A stretch of 64,000 nt of DNA from positions 21,753,001 through 21,817,000 of the forward strand of contig NC_056539.1 of NCBI RefSeq assembly GCF_910596095.1, given 5' to 3'. Below the pieces are notes generated by a model. That model saw nothing but the letters and a program-made list of their open reading frames with translations. It was not told the DNA's origin and searched no databases. Source of the DNA: Thunnus maccoyii. Taxonomy: Eukaryota > Chordata > Actinopteri > Scombriformes > Scombridae. Shown piece after piece: positions 34,657-47,666 of the stretch. Within the stretch, counting starts at the first letter, position 1; every line of letters begins with the position of its first letter. The position numbers were made by a program, and so were the translations under genes.

Positions 34657-35362
34657 TGAAAAGGATATTTCCACTGATCGTCTTAGAGACGATCAGCTGT
34701 AACACAACTGGTAATCCGAACAAAATGAATGATAAGAGGGTATGAAAAATGAAATAAGGTGAAAAATTCTAGTTTATTTGTACTGATATTCAAAGCATAA
34801 TAAATAAGATGTATTCTTGTTCAATTATGCTCACAGCTGTCAGAGTGAACATGAATCATCATCATCATCCACAACCAGAAGTAATCTGAGGCCACTTGGG
34901 CTGAAAGTAATATTCCTTCAAAATTGAAGGTACGTACAACAGAAATGACTGTGTGAAAACCTTTCCCCTCATCTGAACTAAGATTTACCACATCACACAT
35001 CATTTCTTCAGTGACCTTAACTACATGAGGCAGTTGGGACACGACAGGGTCATGAACTTGTTTTGTTGTCTTGCTCTCATGTCAGCCGTGAGGTCGTAGC
35101 GGGGATCGAGACAGCACTGGACAAAGCACAGTCAGCTGACCATCTGTGTCACACCTTCTTCATTCACCGTCCAGCTTAAGCAGAGTTTCCTGGTGACGGA
35201 GAACACACGGCTTAGTGGACATACTGTACGCCATAAGACTTGATGGGAGCAAGTCAAGCAACGTTTGTCTACAATAGCTACAATAGCTCTTTTTAAGAAA
35301 ACCTAATTAAAGTAGAGTACAAATGATATTTGATTTTCCGGCATGATTTTTATATTTGTGAG

Positions 35363-35475
35363 TTAAAGGTGCAGTGTGTAGAATTTAGTGGCATCTAGTG
35401 GAATAGACTTTGCAAAAATGGAATATAATATTCATAAGTATGTTTTAATTAGTGTATAATCACCTGAAAATGAAC
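35363..35475. repeat. Left end of the TTAA MITE seen at 12964
   Basis: TTAA then AGGTGCAGTGTGTAGAATTT and the block AATATTCATAAGTATGT…GTATAATCACCTGAAAA. The right end is missing. Confidence 0.7.
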
Positions 35476-36224
35476 TACTACTACAACTATTTTCAAACAA
35501 TAACAACAATACAAACAGCAAATATATATTAATGTTGAGATAAAAAATATATAAAAATGCAGCATATAAGAAACTATAACAACTATAATAAACATTAAAA
35601 GAAGTAGTGTGTTGTGTGGGAAAGCCTTTATTATGAGCATTAAATTAATTTCTCCTTTATATACTCCTTTGGCATAATAAACTAATTTCATTAGTTTATG
35701 AGCTGACATAGTTGACAGTACTGATATATCTGTAATCAGTTGGATATAAACTGAAGTCAGTCAATAATAGTGACTTGGCTGATGCATCAGTAGGATGCTA
35801 ATCAGCGATAAAAAACAGTTTCACACCTCCTCCTCTATTGTTAAAAGCTACCTCTGTGGAGAAAAAGGCAGGGGGTGAGGTCAGGGGTGAGGAAGACATA
35901 TGGGCGGCAACTGTCATAACAGTTGTGGCCTTTTCCTGCAACATGCATCTCCGCAAATTTTACCTTTTTTTGGACTGATGAACACTGTGATGACTGCATT
36001 GGTTTTATTAATATGGGATACTAATACTGTTAGAAGATTGCCTGCAACTAACATAATGTTACATTGAACATAATTTCTCTTCTAAAGTTCAAAAGCTTAA
36101 AAAAGTTCAAAATTTGACTTACACTAGCGTTCATGCTTGTTTCCTAACTGTCACTATGCATTTTAACCTTTCACAAGTTCATACAAGCATTTGTGCATAT
36201 TCAGCTAATATACTTTCAGTGTTA

Positions 36225-36874
36225 CAATCTTTTAGTTCCTCTTTTTGTCACTAAACTGCAGCTTAATGAGGAAACACTGTCTGAAGAAATAGCTAAACAC
36301 ACTGTAAATGACTGACTGCTGAAGCCTCATATAAGCTTCAGATTAACTTTTAAATGCATTTTAGCACGGAATGATTGTGTGGACACACTGTGGGTTTTGG
36401 CCCCCACCACCTACATGGAAAACACATTTGAAGGAGATCTTTTAATAGTCAGTATGAACTAGACTTGCCACGGTGGTCGATGTTACCGGTGTTACACGGT
36501 GTTGGGACATACACCGAACAGATTACTTGCCTACCACCCATACCGTAGTTTTGCTTTTTTCTATAAGCAAAAGCCCGCTGTCACTAACTCTTAAATAAGG
36601 GCAAGAGCTAAACTAAAAATCTTATGTTAAAGATCAAAGTAAGCGCTCTACTGATGGACGTTATTGACAAATGTCTTATTTTGTAAAATGTCCAGTGTAA
36701 CCAGTAATACCGGTGTTGTCACGAGTTTATTAGTCGGTGGGAAAATTTCCTCGATGTGGCATCCCTAGTATGAACAGGAGGAATGATTACAGCGAGGAAA
36801 ACCTCTTTCAATGTTCATATGGACACCTGACTGTTGTTTTAAGACAGACTTGAAAAACTGAACCTGTCCGTTAA
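36225..36874. mobile_element. Long-TIR TTAA MITE, right part, with a nested insertion
   Basis: Same family as 14162-14814. The right end (ACTGTTGTTTTAAGACAGAC … then TTAA at 36871-36874) is intact, while the left arm is truncated. A hAT MITE is inserted at 36460-36767. Confidence 0.7.
36460..36767. mobile_element. hAT MITE nested in the TTAA MITE, 8-bp TSD
   Basis: The perfect 8-bp duplication GTATGAAC lies at 36452-36459 and 36768-36775. The ends TAGACTTGCCAC and GTGGCATCCCTA are inverted repeats with mismatches. Internal ACCGGTGTTACACGGTGTT is repeated in part near the right end. Removing it rejoins the host MITE sequence AGTATGAACAGGAGGAAT found in other copies. Confidence 0.9.
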
Positions 36875-37110
36875 GTGTTGCTCTCAATGCACGTTTCCTA
36901 TCATAGTAGGGTATTAGAGGCAAAGAGGAAGACATTGTGGAGACATAGTCATGATGTCTATTTTTAAAAGTCTGTTGCAAGACGACTTCTTTTATCATGA
37001 AACTTGCCTGTGATGTTTTTCCAGTGTCAGATTTTGCCACATAAACACAACCTACCAAAATAGCCATGAAGTGGAAAATCAACACCTCTGTGACAGTTAT
37101 ACACTGTATC

Positions 37111-37532
37111 TCAAGTGGGCACATGTGCAACTGAATGAATGTTATCTCCTCTTTGAAGGCAAATGAAGGAGCCTGTGTTTGCATTTGTGTGTGCGTGTGT
37201 GTGTGCGAGTGCACAAACATCTCTTGCCTTGATGAGACATGTGTTTGGACCCGTGGGTGCAGGCTGGATGAGCGGGTCCTGGGACTCTTTGAGGGAGAAG
37301 CTCTGCACAGTCAGAGTCCTGGAAGGCCGGAACTCCTCTCTCCACCACCACAAAGCCATTCCCACCAGTAGCAAACCGAGGAACACTGGGAAACACACAG
37401 GCAAGAATTTCATCGTTTCCTGGAGCTTCTGCAGACCCGATGGAGGGGTTGACGTCAGCTTTCTGCCTGACACACCCTTCACCCTTACCTCCTCTGAGTG
37501 GATAAACAGGGGCCTGCTATGAATGACTAAAG
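37111..37532 (-). CDS. LDLR-like last exon: stalk, membrane span, tail
   Basis: In phase from acceptor TGTTGCAG at 37533. Membrane span [20 protein letters not shown], then WWREEF and a tail with [14 protein letters not shown]. The last 40 or so residues include a His/Thr/Asn run translated from a GT repeat. An alternative GC donor (ATCAAG|GCAAGA, about 37222) would splice this part out to an exon I could not find. Confidence 0.65.
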
Positions 37533-40500
37533 CTGCAACACAGTCACTGGAAGTCCATCCAAATCACAAATGTCGGATATTTTAGAAAACATATACATCT
37601 TTATAGTAATAAAATATTTTATTTATAGAGAACTTCTTTAGATACTCAAATATGCTTTTCATGATAAATTAGGCAAGTAAATATTTATATATATGTAGCT
37701 CAAAACCAGAGACACTAAATAAAGCCTGAAGACATACAGACAGGCCCTATTTTGAAGGATTTGTCAGTCTCAAAATCACAAGAACTGGTTGTCTGTGGAC
37801 ATGTTTGTATAAATATTTGCAGTTTGTCACATGTTTGATTTAGAAAACTTATGTTTTTAGCCTTCAGTTCTGTGTGGCTCTTTACCACTGTGCATGCACA
37901 GTTACAGATGCTTACTGTTAAATGTGTATGACTCAGCTGGGAGTGACCATTGCGACATCACCGTGCAGTGATGTCATGTTTCCCACAGGAGACATATAAA
38001 AGTCAAATCAAACTTATGTCGGGAAGTAACCGGGAATTACAACTTAAGGGAAATCTGAGTGTTGAAATTACATCAATATTTGATTATGAATCATAAAGCT
38101 TACTGATAAGAGAAAGGATTCCAGCAAACGCAGGATCAGTTAAAGCTGAAGCAGGAACAGTGCGAGAAATGGCAGGTTTTTCTTGAGATCTGTTTTTTCC
38201 CGTTTCTGAAGGGGTGCAGATGAAGCCTTGAGTCTCAGAAGTCAGGTCGACGACACACTTGTGCTGGCACACCGTTCCGGTACGTCCGCATGCAGCTTTC
38301 CCTACAGCCCAGCAGAGTACACTGTTAGATGAGAGGAACCATTGACTGCAAGGTGACCATAAAATGTTTGCTTTTACTGCACCTTTAATAAAGTGCGTGC
38401 CTGAAGGCAAAACTCCTCATAGATTAGCAACATCTGAGGTTTTTAATTCTGTAGAAATCTTATTTGATTGGTCATACCAGTTGGTTGTAGAACGGGCTGA
38501 ATGATGACCACACCGCCTGGGGAGGTGGCATTCTTCAGCAATACTTGGAAATGGACGCCGTTGTGCTTGTTAGCGCGGCAGACAGAGTGCGTAACTTCGT
38601 CACTCCAGTATACAAAACCCTGCAGCAGAACAGACAGACTTAGCAGGACTGCAATTACTGCTGTTAGCAGTTCTTCCTCCCTGCCTTTTGCTGGTGCATC
38701 GCTTTGTTTTTACCAACCAATGGACCTCATATACCCCCCCCCATTTGTTTGATAAGCACAATCAACCTGTGAGGTAAATACCACTGTCATTTATCATCAC
38801 GCTGGCTGATTTTGACGTGCAGGACAACGTGCATCAACTGGTCACTTTTCCAACCATTAGTCTGCCAGTTTGACATGTCTCATCTTTTTGGTATTTTCCT
38901 TTTGTGCTTCATGACTCACACGCACCATGCCTGCATTACATGTGTTGGCAGGAATGTGGAACAGTAGAGCACAAGTGGGACCCGATCATCAAAACCAGGT
39001 CCACTAGCGTTCAAAACTCCACCTTTATGGTAGTAGATAAAACTCTCTGATATCAACCTTACAGAGAGACAGAGGACATTCCAGATATTCAGATGGAGAA
39101 AAACAGCAAAATTATGTTGTCAGTGACTATCTTTACACAGAATTTATAAGTAATTAAAATCTGTTTTTTACTTCTGTATCTACAAAGTTATGGAAATGAT
39201 GGTGTGAGTAGTGTTTATTCATTTTTCAAGCTCGTAGGTGGCTAAAACCTGTCCCACAATGCACTGGGTATTTTATCACAAGTTTGAATTGTGATTGTTT
39301 TACCTCAAACACAGCCAGTCCAAAGGGCCGGTCCAGATAACCGTTAGACTCGACCACTGTTTTACGGTGACGGCCCTCTAAATTTACTCTGGAGATGCTT
39401 CTCATTCCCTGATCAACCCAGTACAGCAGCTGGCGAGGCAAATCTAGAAAAGGAAAAAACAAACAAAAACAAACACACATGAACACATGACCAGGCACAA
39501 TGAATTGCTGCATTGAGGGCCTTCTCGACATATTCAAAAATTAAGTTATCTATGAAAGCAATCAACCCTCAACTTCAGCTGGACATTAATACATACAGAC
39601 ACATGTTGTTCCCGTTTTAGAGGGTAACGTGATTACTCTGAATGACTCACATAGTTTCACATAGATTATGAAAATGCTGATTTTAAAGCCTTCTGATTGT
39701 TTTTGTTCCCCTTTTGTCCCACAAAGATCTTAAACTGTCTGCAACATTATCCGAGAGCCTACCCAGAGAGAGGGCGACAGGGCGGTGTATTAAGGAAATG
39801 ACCAGAGCCGTCCTGTCCAGGCCATCCAAACTCGCCCTCTCAATTTTTGGAGATCTGCCACACTCTGCCCAGAAGAGCAGCCTGAAAAAAAACAAAAAAA
39901 CAAAAGCAGCTGAGTAAAGAATAGCAGAAGCTCACTGGTTTAACAAATGGACAGGGAAGTTATTCGGACTATACTTTTTCCCTTCCCTTAGTTCAAAACT
40001 CTAGACTGAACTCCTGGCATATCATCAACGTTTGAGTTGATGTGCGACACTTTTTAGCAAATAGTTGCTTATTTACACATCCAGCAGCTACGGAGCAACA
40101 TTATCACTCATTTTGATCATGTGGGAAACAGTTTCTGTTTCTGTTCATGTTTCTGTCCACCTGGTGACTGTTAGTCCAATATTCACTCTCTTTTAGCTCT
40201 ATTTTTGGTCTCTATTAATTCCTGAGGGAGATATCTGTCTCTTTAACTGCTAAATGCTCCACTACGTTCACCAGCTAGTTGCTAACTGAGTGTGTCTGCT
40301 GTTTGGTGCTGAGCAGGGAGGTGTACAGTGGCTTTTCAGTGGAAACTCGTGGGAGCTGTGTGGTCAGGTGATGCCTCTGACATTATACATTGTCATTAGT
40401 CATTTATATTGTTATAAAAAATAGCAATTATAGCCACTTTAACATTGGGTAATATTATCCTCTAAGGAACAGGATACTACTGATGTATCAATCTATTGTT

Positions 40501-43500
40501 ACTCATTGTTCCTCCCTAGATAAATACACATAAGTCTTGTGTTTAACAACCTCTTGTGCATATATGACAGGCATTGTAGTAGCTTGAAAACCTGGAGAAA
40601 AGCCTTCTGTAAACACCATCTGTAATTTAAAGATCATGATGCAACAATATGACATCACGGCCAATACATTTATTAGTCCTGCTGACGCACTTTGAGCATG
40701 AACCTCCTTGATGATGCTGTTAGTTGTAAATGAAACTAAACGTGAATGCTGGGCCTTCCTACCCTTGTAGAGGATCCACTGCCACTGCAGAAGGCTTGTC
40801 TAGTCCTGTGACCAGCTGACGCTGTGCCGAGCCATCCAGCAGGCCGACGTTAACAGAATCAACCTCCATACTGGTCCAGTAGAGGAGCTGGTGGATCCAG
40901 TCCACAGCCAGACCCGACACTGAACCTTGAACTTTCAGCACCAATGCAGCATCCTGCAGCTTTCCGTCCATAGAGATCCTAAAAATATGCAGGTGTGAAA
41001 GGAACATATATGAATCCAAAGATAAGCTCTACCCAATCCATCCAAAAGCTGACGATGACAGTGACACCATCTTTAGTGGGTTAATTAATCCATTTCCATT
41101 ATGACCTGGTTCAACCAGGTTTTCTTATCTGATACAGTGGGGGCATAGGATCAGAGGATTTAAAGTAAGTAGTAATTCTTTTTTCAGTTAACTGATTCAT
41201 TGTTTGGTTTGGGAGAGAAAAGGAGACTTTGCATACCCAAATCTATCAGGATACTCTTAATTTCAGCTCCCATGTTCAGCACAACAGGGCTAAAACATGG
41301 ACGTTTCAGCTATGCCTTCTTCAGTGTGAAACAGTTCTGATAGAGATGGGTGTGCAAACTCTCCTTTTTTGTACTTGCAACATTTCTTTTCTCTTACTGA
41401 CAATGTTTCTGATAATTTTCTGTGGCAACATAATGACAGACAACAGCCTATACTTTATCTGTAAAACTTGGATTGCTGTAAAATGTTTTTGTTTGAGCGT
41501 TGTAAATGTGTTGGTTAAAATCTTATATTCCTTAAATGTTAAACTTCAATTGACTTTTTTTTAATTTGTCTGCAGATTCAATGAGAATGGCGTTTCACGT
41601 ACATGCAGCCACACACAGAAACAATGGTAGCGGAATTAAATATCAGCGCCCATCCTTTAAATTCTTATCTCTGAACAGTTAGCAGTTAGCTATAAGAAAG
41701 ATACAATAAAGCACAAAGAACCTTATGTTTCACTTTCTTTGTCATGCCGGCGCTAATTAGACGATGATTTATATAGAAACTGATACCTGACACTTTATTG
41801 GAAACCGTTAATAGTGTAGGCAGGAAACAACAGATGAAGAAGTGAGACTTTGATCTTAATCCATTTCAACCACCTACTCACTCTATTCATATAATTAATT
41901 TTACATGAAGGTCAACATCTTGCCGCTATTTATAAATGAATTGTGTTGTTAACCTTGTCATAAACGGAATTTCCCCTATGTGGGTTCAATGAAGATACAT
42001 CTTATCTTAACTCTGCATGCACAATGCATGCGCCTGCTAATGAGTTCAATAGGGTCATGTGTGAGGACTGGAAGAAAAGCAGCCATATTTTTGTAAGAAA
42101 CATATTGAACATTCAGATTAACATGGAAGAAGTGAATTAAGCTGCAGGAAAGGTTTGAGAAGTTTCTATGAATGTTTTGACACTTTTCTTTACTGCTATG
42201 AAAACAGATCACTATTGGAACACATTGTAAGCAACATGCATGCAAACTCACCACAGCCACAAAAAATGTCTTACAGCTACCTTTCAAATCTACAGAAGGT
42301 GAACGTTTTATACTCAAAAGACATATTTTTGGTGGAATATCACTTTAAAGAACTCCAGGAGAAAGCAGATTCTAATCCTGTGCTCTGAATTTTAGCGATA
42401 AAGGTGAAGCTCTAAATTTGCCTTTTACATTTTCACCCTCACCTGTAGTCATGAGCTTCAGGCAGAGACCAAACAAATGACGTTGCAGATACAAGTGGAT
42501 AAAATTAGTTAAACCACTCATAAAGTGCTTTCAGACATCAGGCTCCTACTGCAGCGTTTGCTGTCCACTTCTTTTAATGCATTTGCTTGCTGACAAGAGC
42601 CCAACCATACAGTATCTGTACATATGTAACTGATGAGTAGAGTAAAGGCGTATGAAGTAAATTATTGAAAAATGTTGAATGTGGTTTGGAATTTGAAGTT
42701 GATATGGTATTTATCTTAGTTTCTTCTCTTGATTTTGGGCTGGAATGAGTCACAGCTGAAGCAAGCAAAGCATTTGTAGGGGACTTCTGTGAAGAGGTCT
42801 TTGAGCTCCCTTTTACCGCATAAGCCAGTGTTTGGTTTGTTCAGATAGGGGAGCATATACTTTATTTGCAGCATTGAATAAAATACTAAGTTTCACTAAC
42901 TAATATCCTAAACATTATGTTTATTTGTCCAGACTTGATAATCATCATAATCTTTGAAGCTGATGTTGCTCCAAGTTCTTTCCTTTAAATCGGTATGTTG
43001 GAGTTATGATTCAGTTGAGATGGTTTGAGCGTGTGACGTCTCCCTGTGGAGGAATTTCAGGTACATCTGAGAAAAGATACTGATGATAGAAGATGCTGGA
43101 TTATAAGATCCTGGATGTCTGGGCTAATTTGCTCAACCCGCTGCCACCCTACCCAGACCCAAATAAGCGGCGCAAAATGGTTGAGTAAGGCTTCCAGTTT
43201 GTTTTTATATCCTCCTGCAGGAGTTGTGACCGTTACCTGTATATGGATCCTCGTCCTTGCTGGGCCCAGTACAGTGTGCGGTCAGAGGCCAGGGCTGCCA
43301 CGGGCCCCAGTCCTGATAAATGTGAAGTTAGTTGCCCAGACTCTGCGCCAGTGATGTTTATCCATTGTATTTCTTTAGAAGTGGTGAAAACCAGCTGGGC
43401 CTCGTTCCCTGGAAGGAAACACAAAAAACAATGCAAGGGTTTGTTATCATTAGAGATAATAAGGGTGTGATGAAACTTTTTTTCAAACAAACATTATCTA

Positions 43501-46500
43501 AAAGGAGTGGCAATGAGGAGTGTTGATTTAAAAGCAAAAGAAGTAGTTAAAATGTCTGGAATTGTTTCAAACTGTAAAACGAGAGCAACAGCCCATGAGT
43601 CAATGTAAAAACAGTCACTGGTGAATAAACATGAATATAAAAAGGCATCACATTTACTCCAAGTAAAACTTTGATGTTATCAGTAGGAGTGTGGAAAAAT
43701 CCAGGTTCATATTTTGGCATCAGGACCAAATCTCAGGTATCATATTAGCACTGTATCAGACAAAAAGAAAAGAATAAAAAAAATCAAACAATCTTGATGA
43801 TCACAATGAATTCTAACACAATAAAAAGAACATCACACAATAGAAACTGCAGACTCCTGAGGAGGATGTGGTGGCTTTTTCTATAAGTACGTCTCCAGTG
43901 AAGTGATGGATGTAAGCTAATGTGTTTGTACAGCCAAACCACCTTTACTATATGAATTAGTCAATATTTAGTAAGGTGGAGGCACTTTGAATTATTGTGC
44001 GAGTGTACATGACAAACATCAGCATTGTGCACCCAAACTTGAACAAACCTGCCACATGCCACTGATAACACACACGTCATGTGCAAACAGGTATTCTAAT
44101 GACTATTAGCTCTTACTTCAACACAATGACTGCATGTATTTCTAGTAAGGTTAACACCAGCGGGGAACCAAACCCTTCACCACGTTGTGTGCTCTATATG
44201 TTGTGTAATGAGGGACGTCAGGGGCACATGCAGGGACAACTGTACTAAACCAGAGGGGCAGCTTCCACAGAGAGCTGGGGCCTTTTTGTGTGGACTTTGC
44301 ATGTTCTCCTAATGCCCACGTGGATTTACTACGGCGTGTCCAAAGACATGCGCGTTAAGAAATTGGTGTTTAAGTGAGTCTGTTTGGAGGCTTTCAATAT
44401 CTCAGAATTGCTGCGCTGCTCATACTACAAGACAAAGATTATTCCAGTTAGAGACATCTGCGACTGAAGTGAATGATGGTGATATTCAATAAAAACATAC
44501 ACGAAGTCACATGCTTCCTCCTCCACATTTATCTTCCATATCAGGCTCGTCATCAAGGTGCCTTAATAACAAACATATCTTGTATGATAAAAAAAATGAA
44601 ATCAGAGATGTTTGGTCACGATAAGGTCAAAATAAATATCAGAATGTCTTGAACTAGATGACACGTCATGGCAAGAACTAATAAATAATAGGGCTGCAAC
44701 TAATAATTATTTTCAAATGGGCAATATGGCTGAAATGAATTTAACAATATGAGTGACAACATTTTTCTGAAATCGTTAAACATCATAATATAGTAAAAGT
44801 CTGTAAAAATCACATATAAAATGGTCAAATTGATGGTCAATGTAATGAGCTGTATTCCACTGTTCACATCAGAGAAGAAACTCAAACTAAAAACTTAAAC
44901 AACAAATTTTATTAGTTTTTAATTGCAATTTGCTTGGAAACATGAACTTTTTAGAAGAACAGAATTTTGTAAAATGATAACATATGATCACTGCATCATA
45001 TTGTGATTCCAGTGAAGGCTGATGAGTGATAATATTGTCACCCAGCCTTACTGTGCGCCAAGCAAATACAAATACAAGCAGGAAGGTCCTGAGCCCACCC
45101 CCAGGATCTCTGCAGGAAGTGAAACATTGAGCATGTTACTGTCTGTCTGGTTCCCAGTTACACAGATCATTTACTGCTCACCTTTGGCCTTGCACTCTCT
45201 GGTTGTTGGAGTCATCTGGTAACCCTCGTGGCAGTCACAGCTGAAGCTGCCATTCATGTGAACACACAGCTGGTCACACACATCGCTCTCCAGGCACATG
45301 TCAACCTCTGTATGACAGAATAGATACTTGGAAAGGAGTTTCAGGGGCACAGCATGCAATAAATATACTACACAGAAGCCCAGTTCCCATTACTTAATCG
45401 CAACAATGGGTTTAATTTGTAAATTAATGGATTCCTCAACATCTAGCAACACCTACATTTTCAGATTTGTGATGAAAATATTTTAAAATGTCTCCCAGTA
45501 ATGAATTACTCTTTAAAAATAACCCTTCGACCCCCCCATCTGGATTATTATTGTGCTACAGGGCAGGACAGACCCTTGTAGCCGGTGATATAAAACTACA
45601 TTTAGCAGCCCATCAAGCAGCCGCTCACCCTCACACTGGCTGTCGCCAACCAGCCTCATGTTCTCGGGGCAGTCGCAGTAGAAACCCATCGTCATGTCCA
45701 CACACCGATGGGAACAGCCTCCATTATTAACCTGACACTCGTCCTGATCTGCAAGAGGAAACATTACACCATCAGCGGTTACAGACAAGGAAGCACGCTG
45801 ATATTTAGTGGCTTTGTTCCCGTAAAGCCCATTGTTCAAATAACAAATGGTGTTCAGATGGGCTTAAAGATTACGTCACAGTCACATGAAACATGATATC
45901 AGGAAAAAGCACTTAAATGCACTGCAAAATATTTAGTTTATTGATGCTATTTATGTATTTGATTGTATCATGAAAAAATAAGGGAGGAACCTACATCATG
46001 AGCCTCCTATGATGTTCAAAATGTTCTGCTCTTTCTTATTAACATGCACACATACGCTTTTTGGCTGATAGTTTGCACAGTTGGCAATATAGATGCTCAA
46101 ATTTCAATTTTTTCCAAGCAATTTGGAACCAATATGGAAGAGTCCTTTTTAAGTCCGTAAAAAACGGAAATTTAAACATCTACAATTTCAAGACAAATAG
46201 GCAAACGTGATAAGATAGAAAGCTCCACAAGTGCTACTAAATGGACCTGATGGTGAGATTGTTTTCTCAGTGAGGAAGGATGTTATTTCACTGATTTTCA
46301 CTGACACCGGCTGAATGTGGCACGACGTTTGGATCCAGACAGAAGCAGCTGCTCTTCTTTAACAACTATATTAACATATTATTTAACATTTTTTACTTAT
46401 GTGTAACGTGTCGCAGTGAAGTGCTGTGTGACTGCGTTTTTCATGACTACTATAACATTATTGTAGTTTACATCAAAATCCACTTATTAGCCACTTATTG

Positions 46501-47633
46501 CAAACCCTGTGTAGTTGAAAGCTACTAAGAGGACCTCAGTTATTATTTTTTGGTCAAACAGACTGTTTCCAAGATAAAAGCTGAACTATCCTGCTCAAAA
46601 TAACAGCAGTATGATACATAAGTAAATAAATCAATATCTATCTATTCATCCAATTATCTATCTATCTGATTATCGAATCAGAACACTGATCATTTTTAAT
46701 TCCTATAGTTTGTTTTAAATATGTTTCAGTTTGTTTCTCCTCCCATAATGAAATATAACCACTGGGCGGTGTTAACATTTTATGTCATAAGTGAAGAAAA
46801 TCAATAAAAAAGTGACACATTAGAAACCCTCGAGGGAGCTTTGGTTAATCTTTACTGATGACGCACAGACAATATAAGGGTGTGTGACTTTGCTCAGAAG
46901 TTAAGTCTCTGGAGCTCTACTGGAAGGATGTAACACCTCACATTTTTACAAATGATATTGTATAATTTAGTGTTTTAATAATCTTAGTGGAAAGTCAAGC
47001 TCAGGTCAAGTTGCCTAAAACAAATTATTTCCGTAACAAACTGCAACAGCGGATGTTCTTACGGAAATTGCACAGTTTTAATGTTGATCGTTATATTTGA
47101 TGACTGTTTTACAAAGTTGTCCTGATGAGCATCTTGTCCTTTGGCCTGATTTGTGTGTTTGGTAACATGCGCAACCAAGACCAAGATAAGTTGCAGTGTA
47201 TGATCAAGAAGGTGAGGGAGGTCCCTGTGTGTGTAAAGTTGTGTAAAGACCTCATCCTGAGTAAGGCTGGATTCATCCTCAGTAAATACGCAACAGGTTC
47301 CAGATAAGCTATCGGGGCAAAGAAAGGATTCTGCAAAGGGAAATAAGAACAACCAGATTTAGTAAGTCTTTTGTTCCTTCAGCAATTAGATTGATAATTG
47401 AGAGGGACAGTACAAAACATAGGATAAGATGGTATATTGGCTGGGGCTAAGTGCAGTGATAATCCTTGTGCAACACTTGCATAGTTTACATTTTATTAGT
47501 TTATTGTAATGCCGATGCAAAGTTTGTTTCTCATTATATAGTCCACTGAATATGAAACATTAACTCATCTCTACATTAGTGTGTGTGTGTGTGTGCGTGT
47601 CAGCGTATGCTACAGCGATGGTGATTGGAAGTG

Positions 47634-47666
<33 letters not shown>

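Larger units (their letters stand above)
33608..36224. other. Gene-poor stretch with MITE fragments
   Basis: Holds MITE fragments at 34420-34656 and 35363-35475. No exon was recognised on either strand. Confidence 0.45.
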
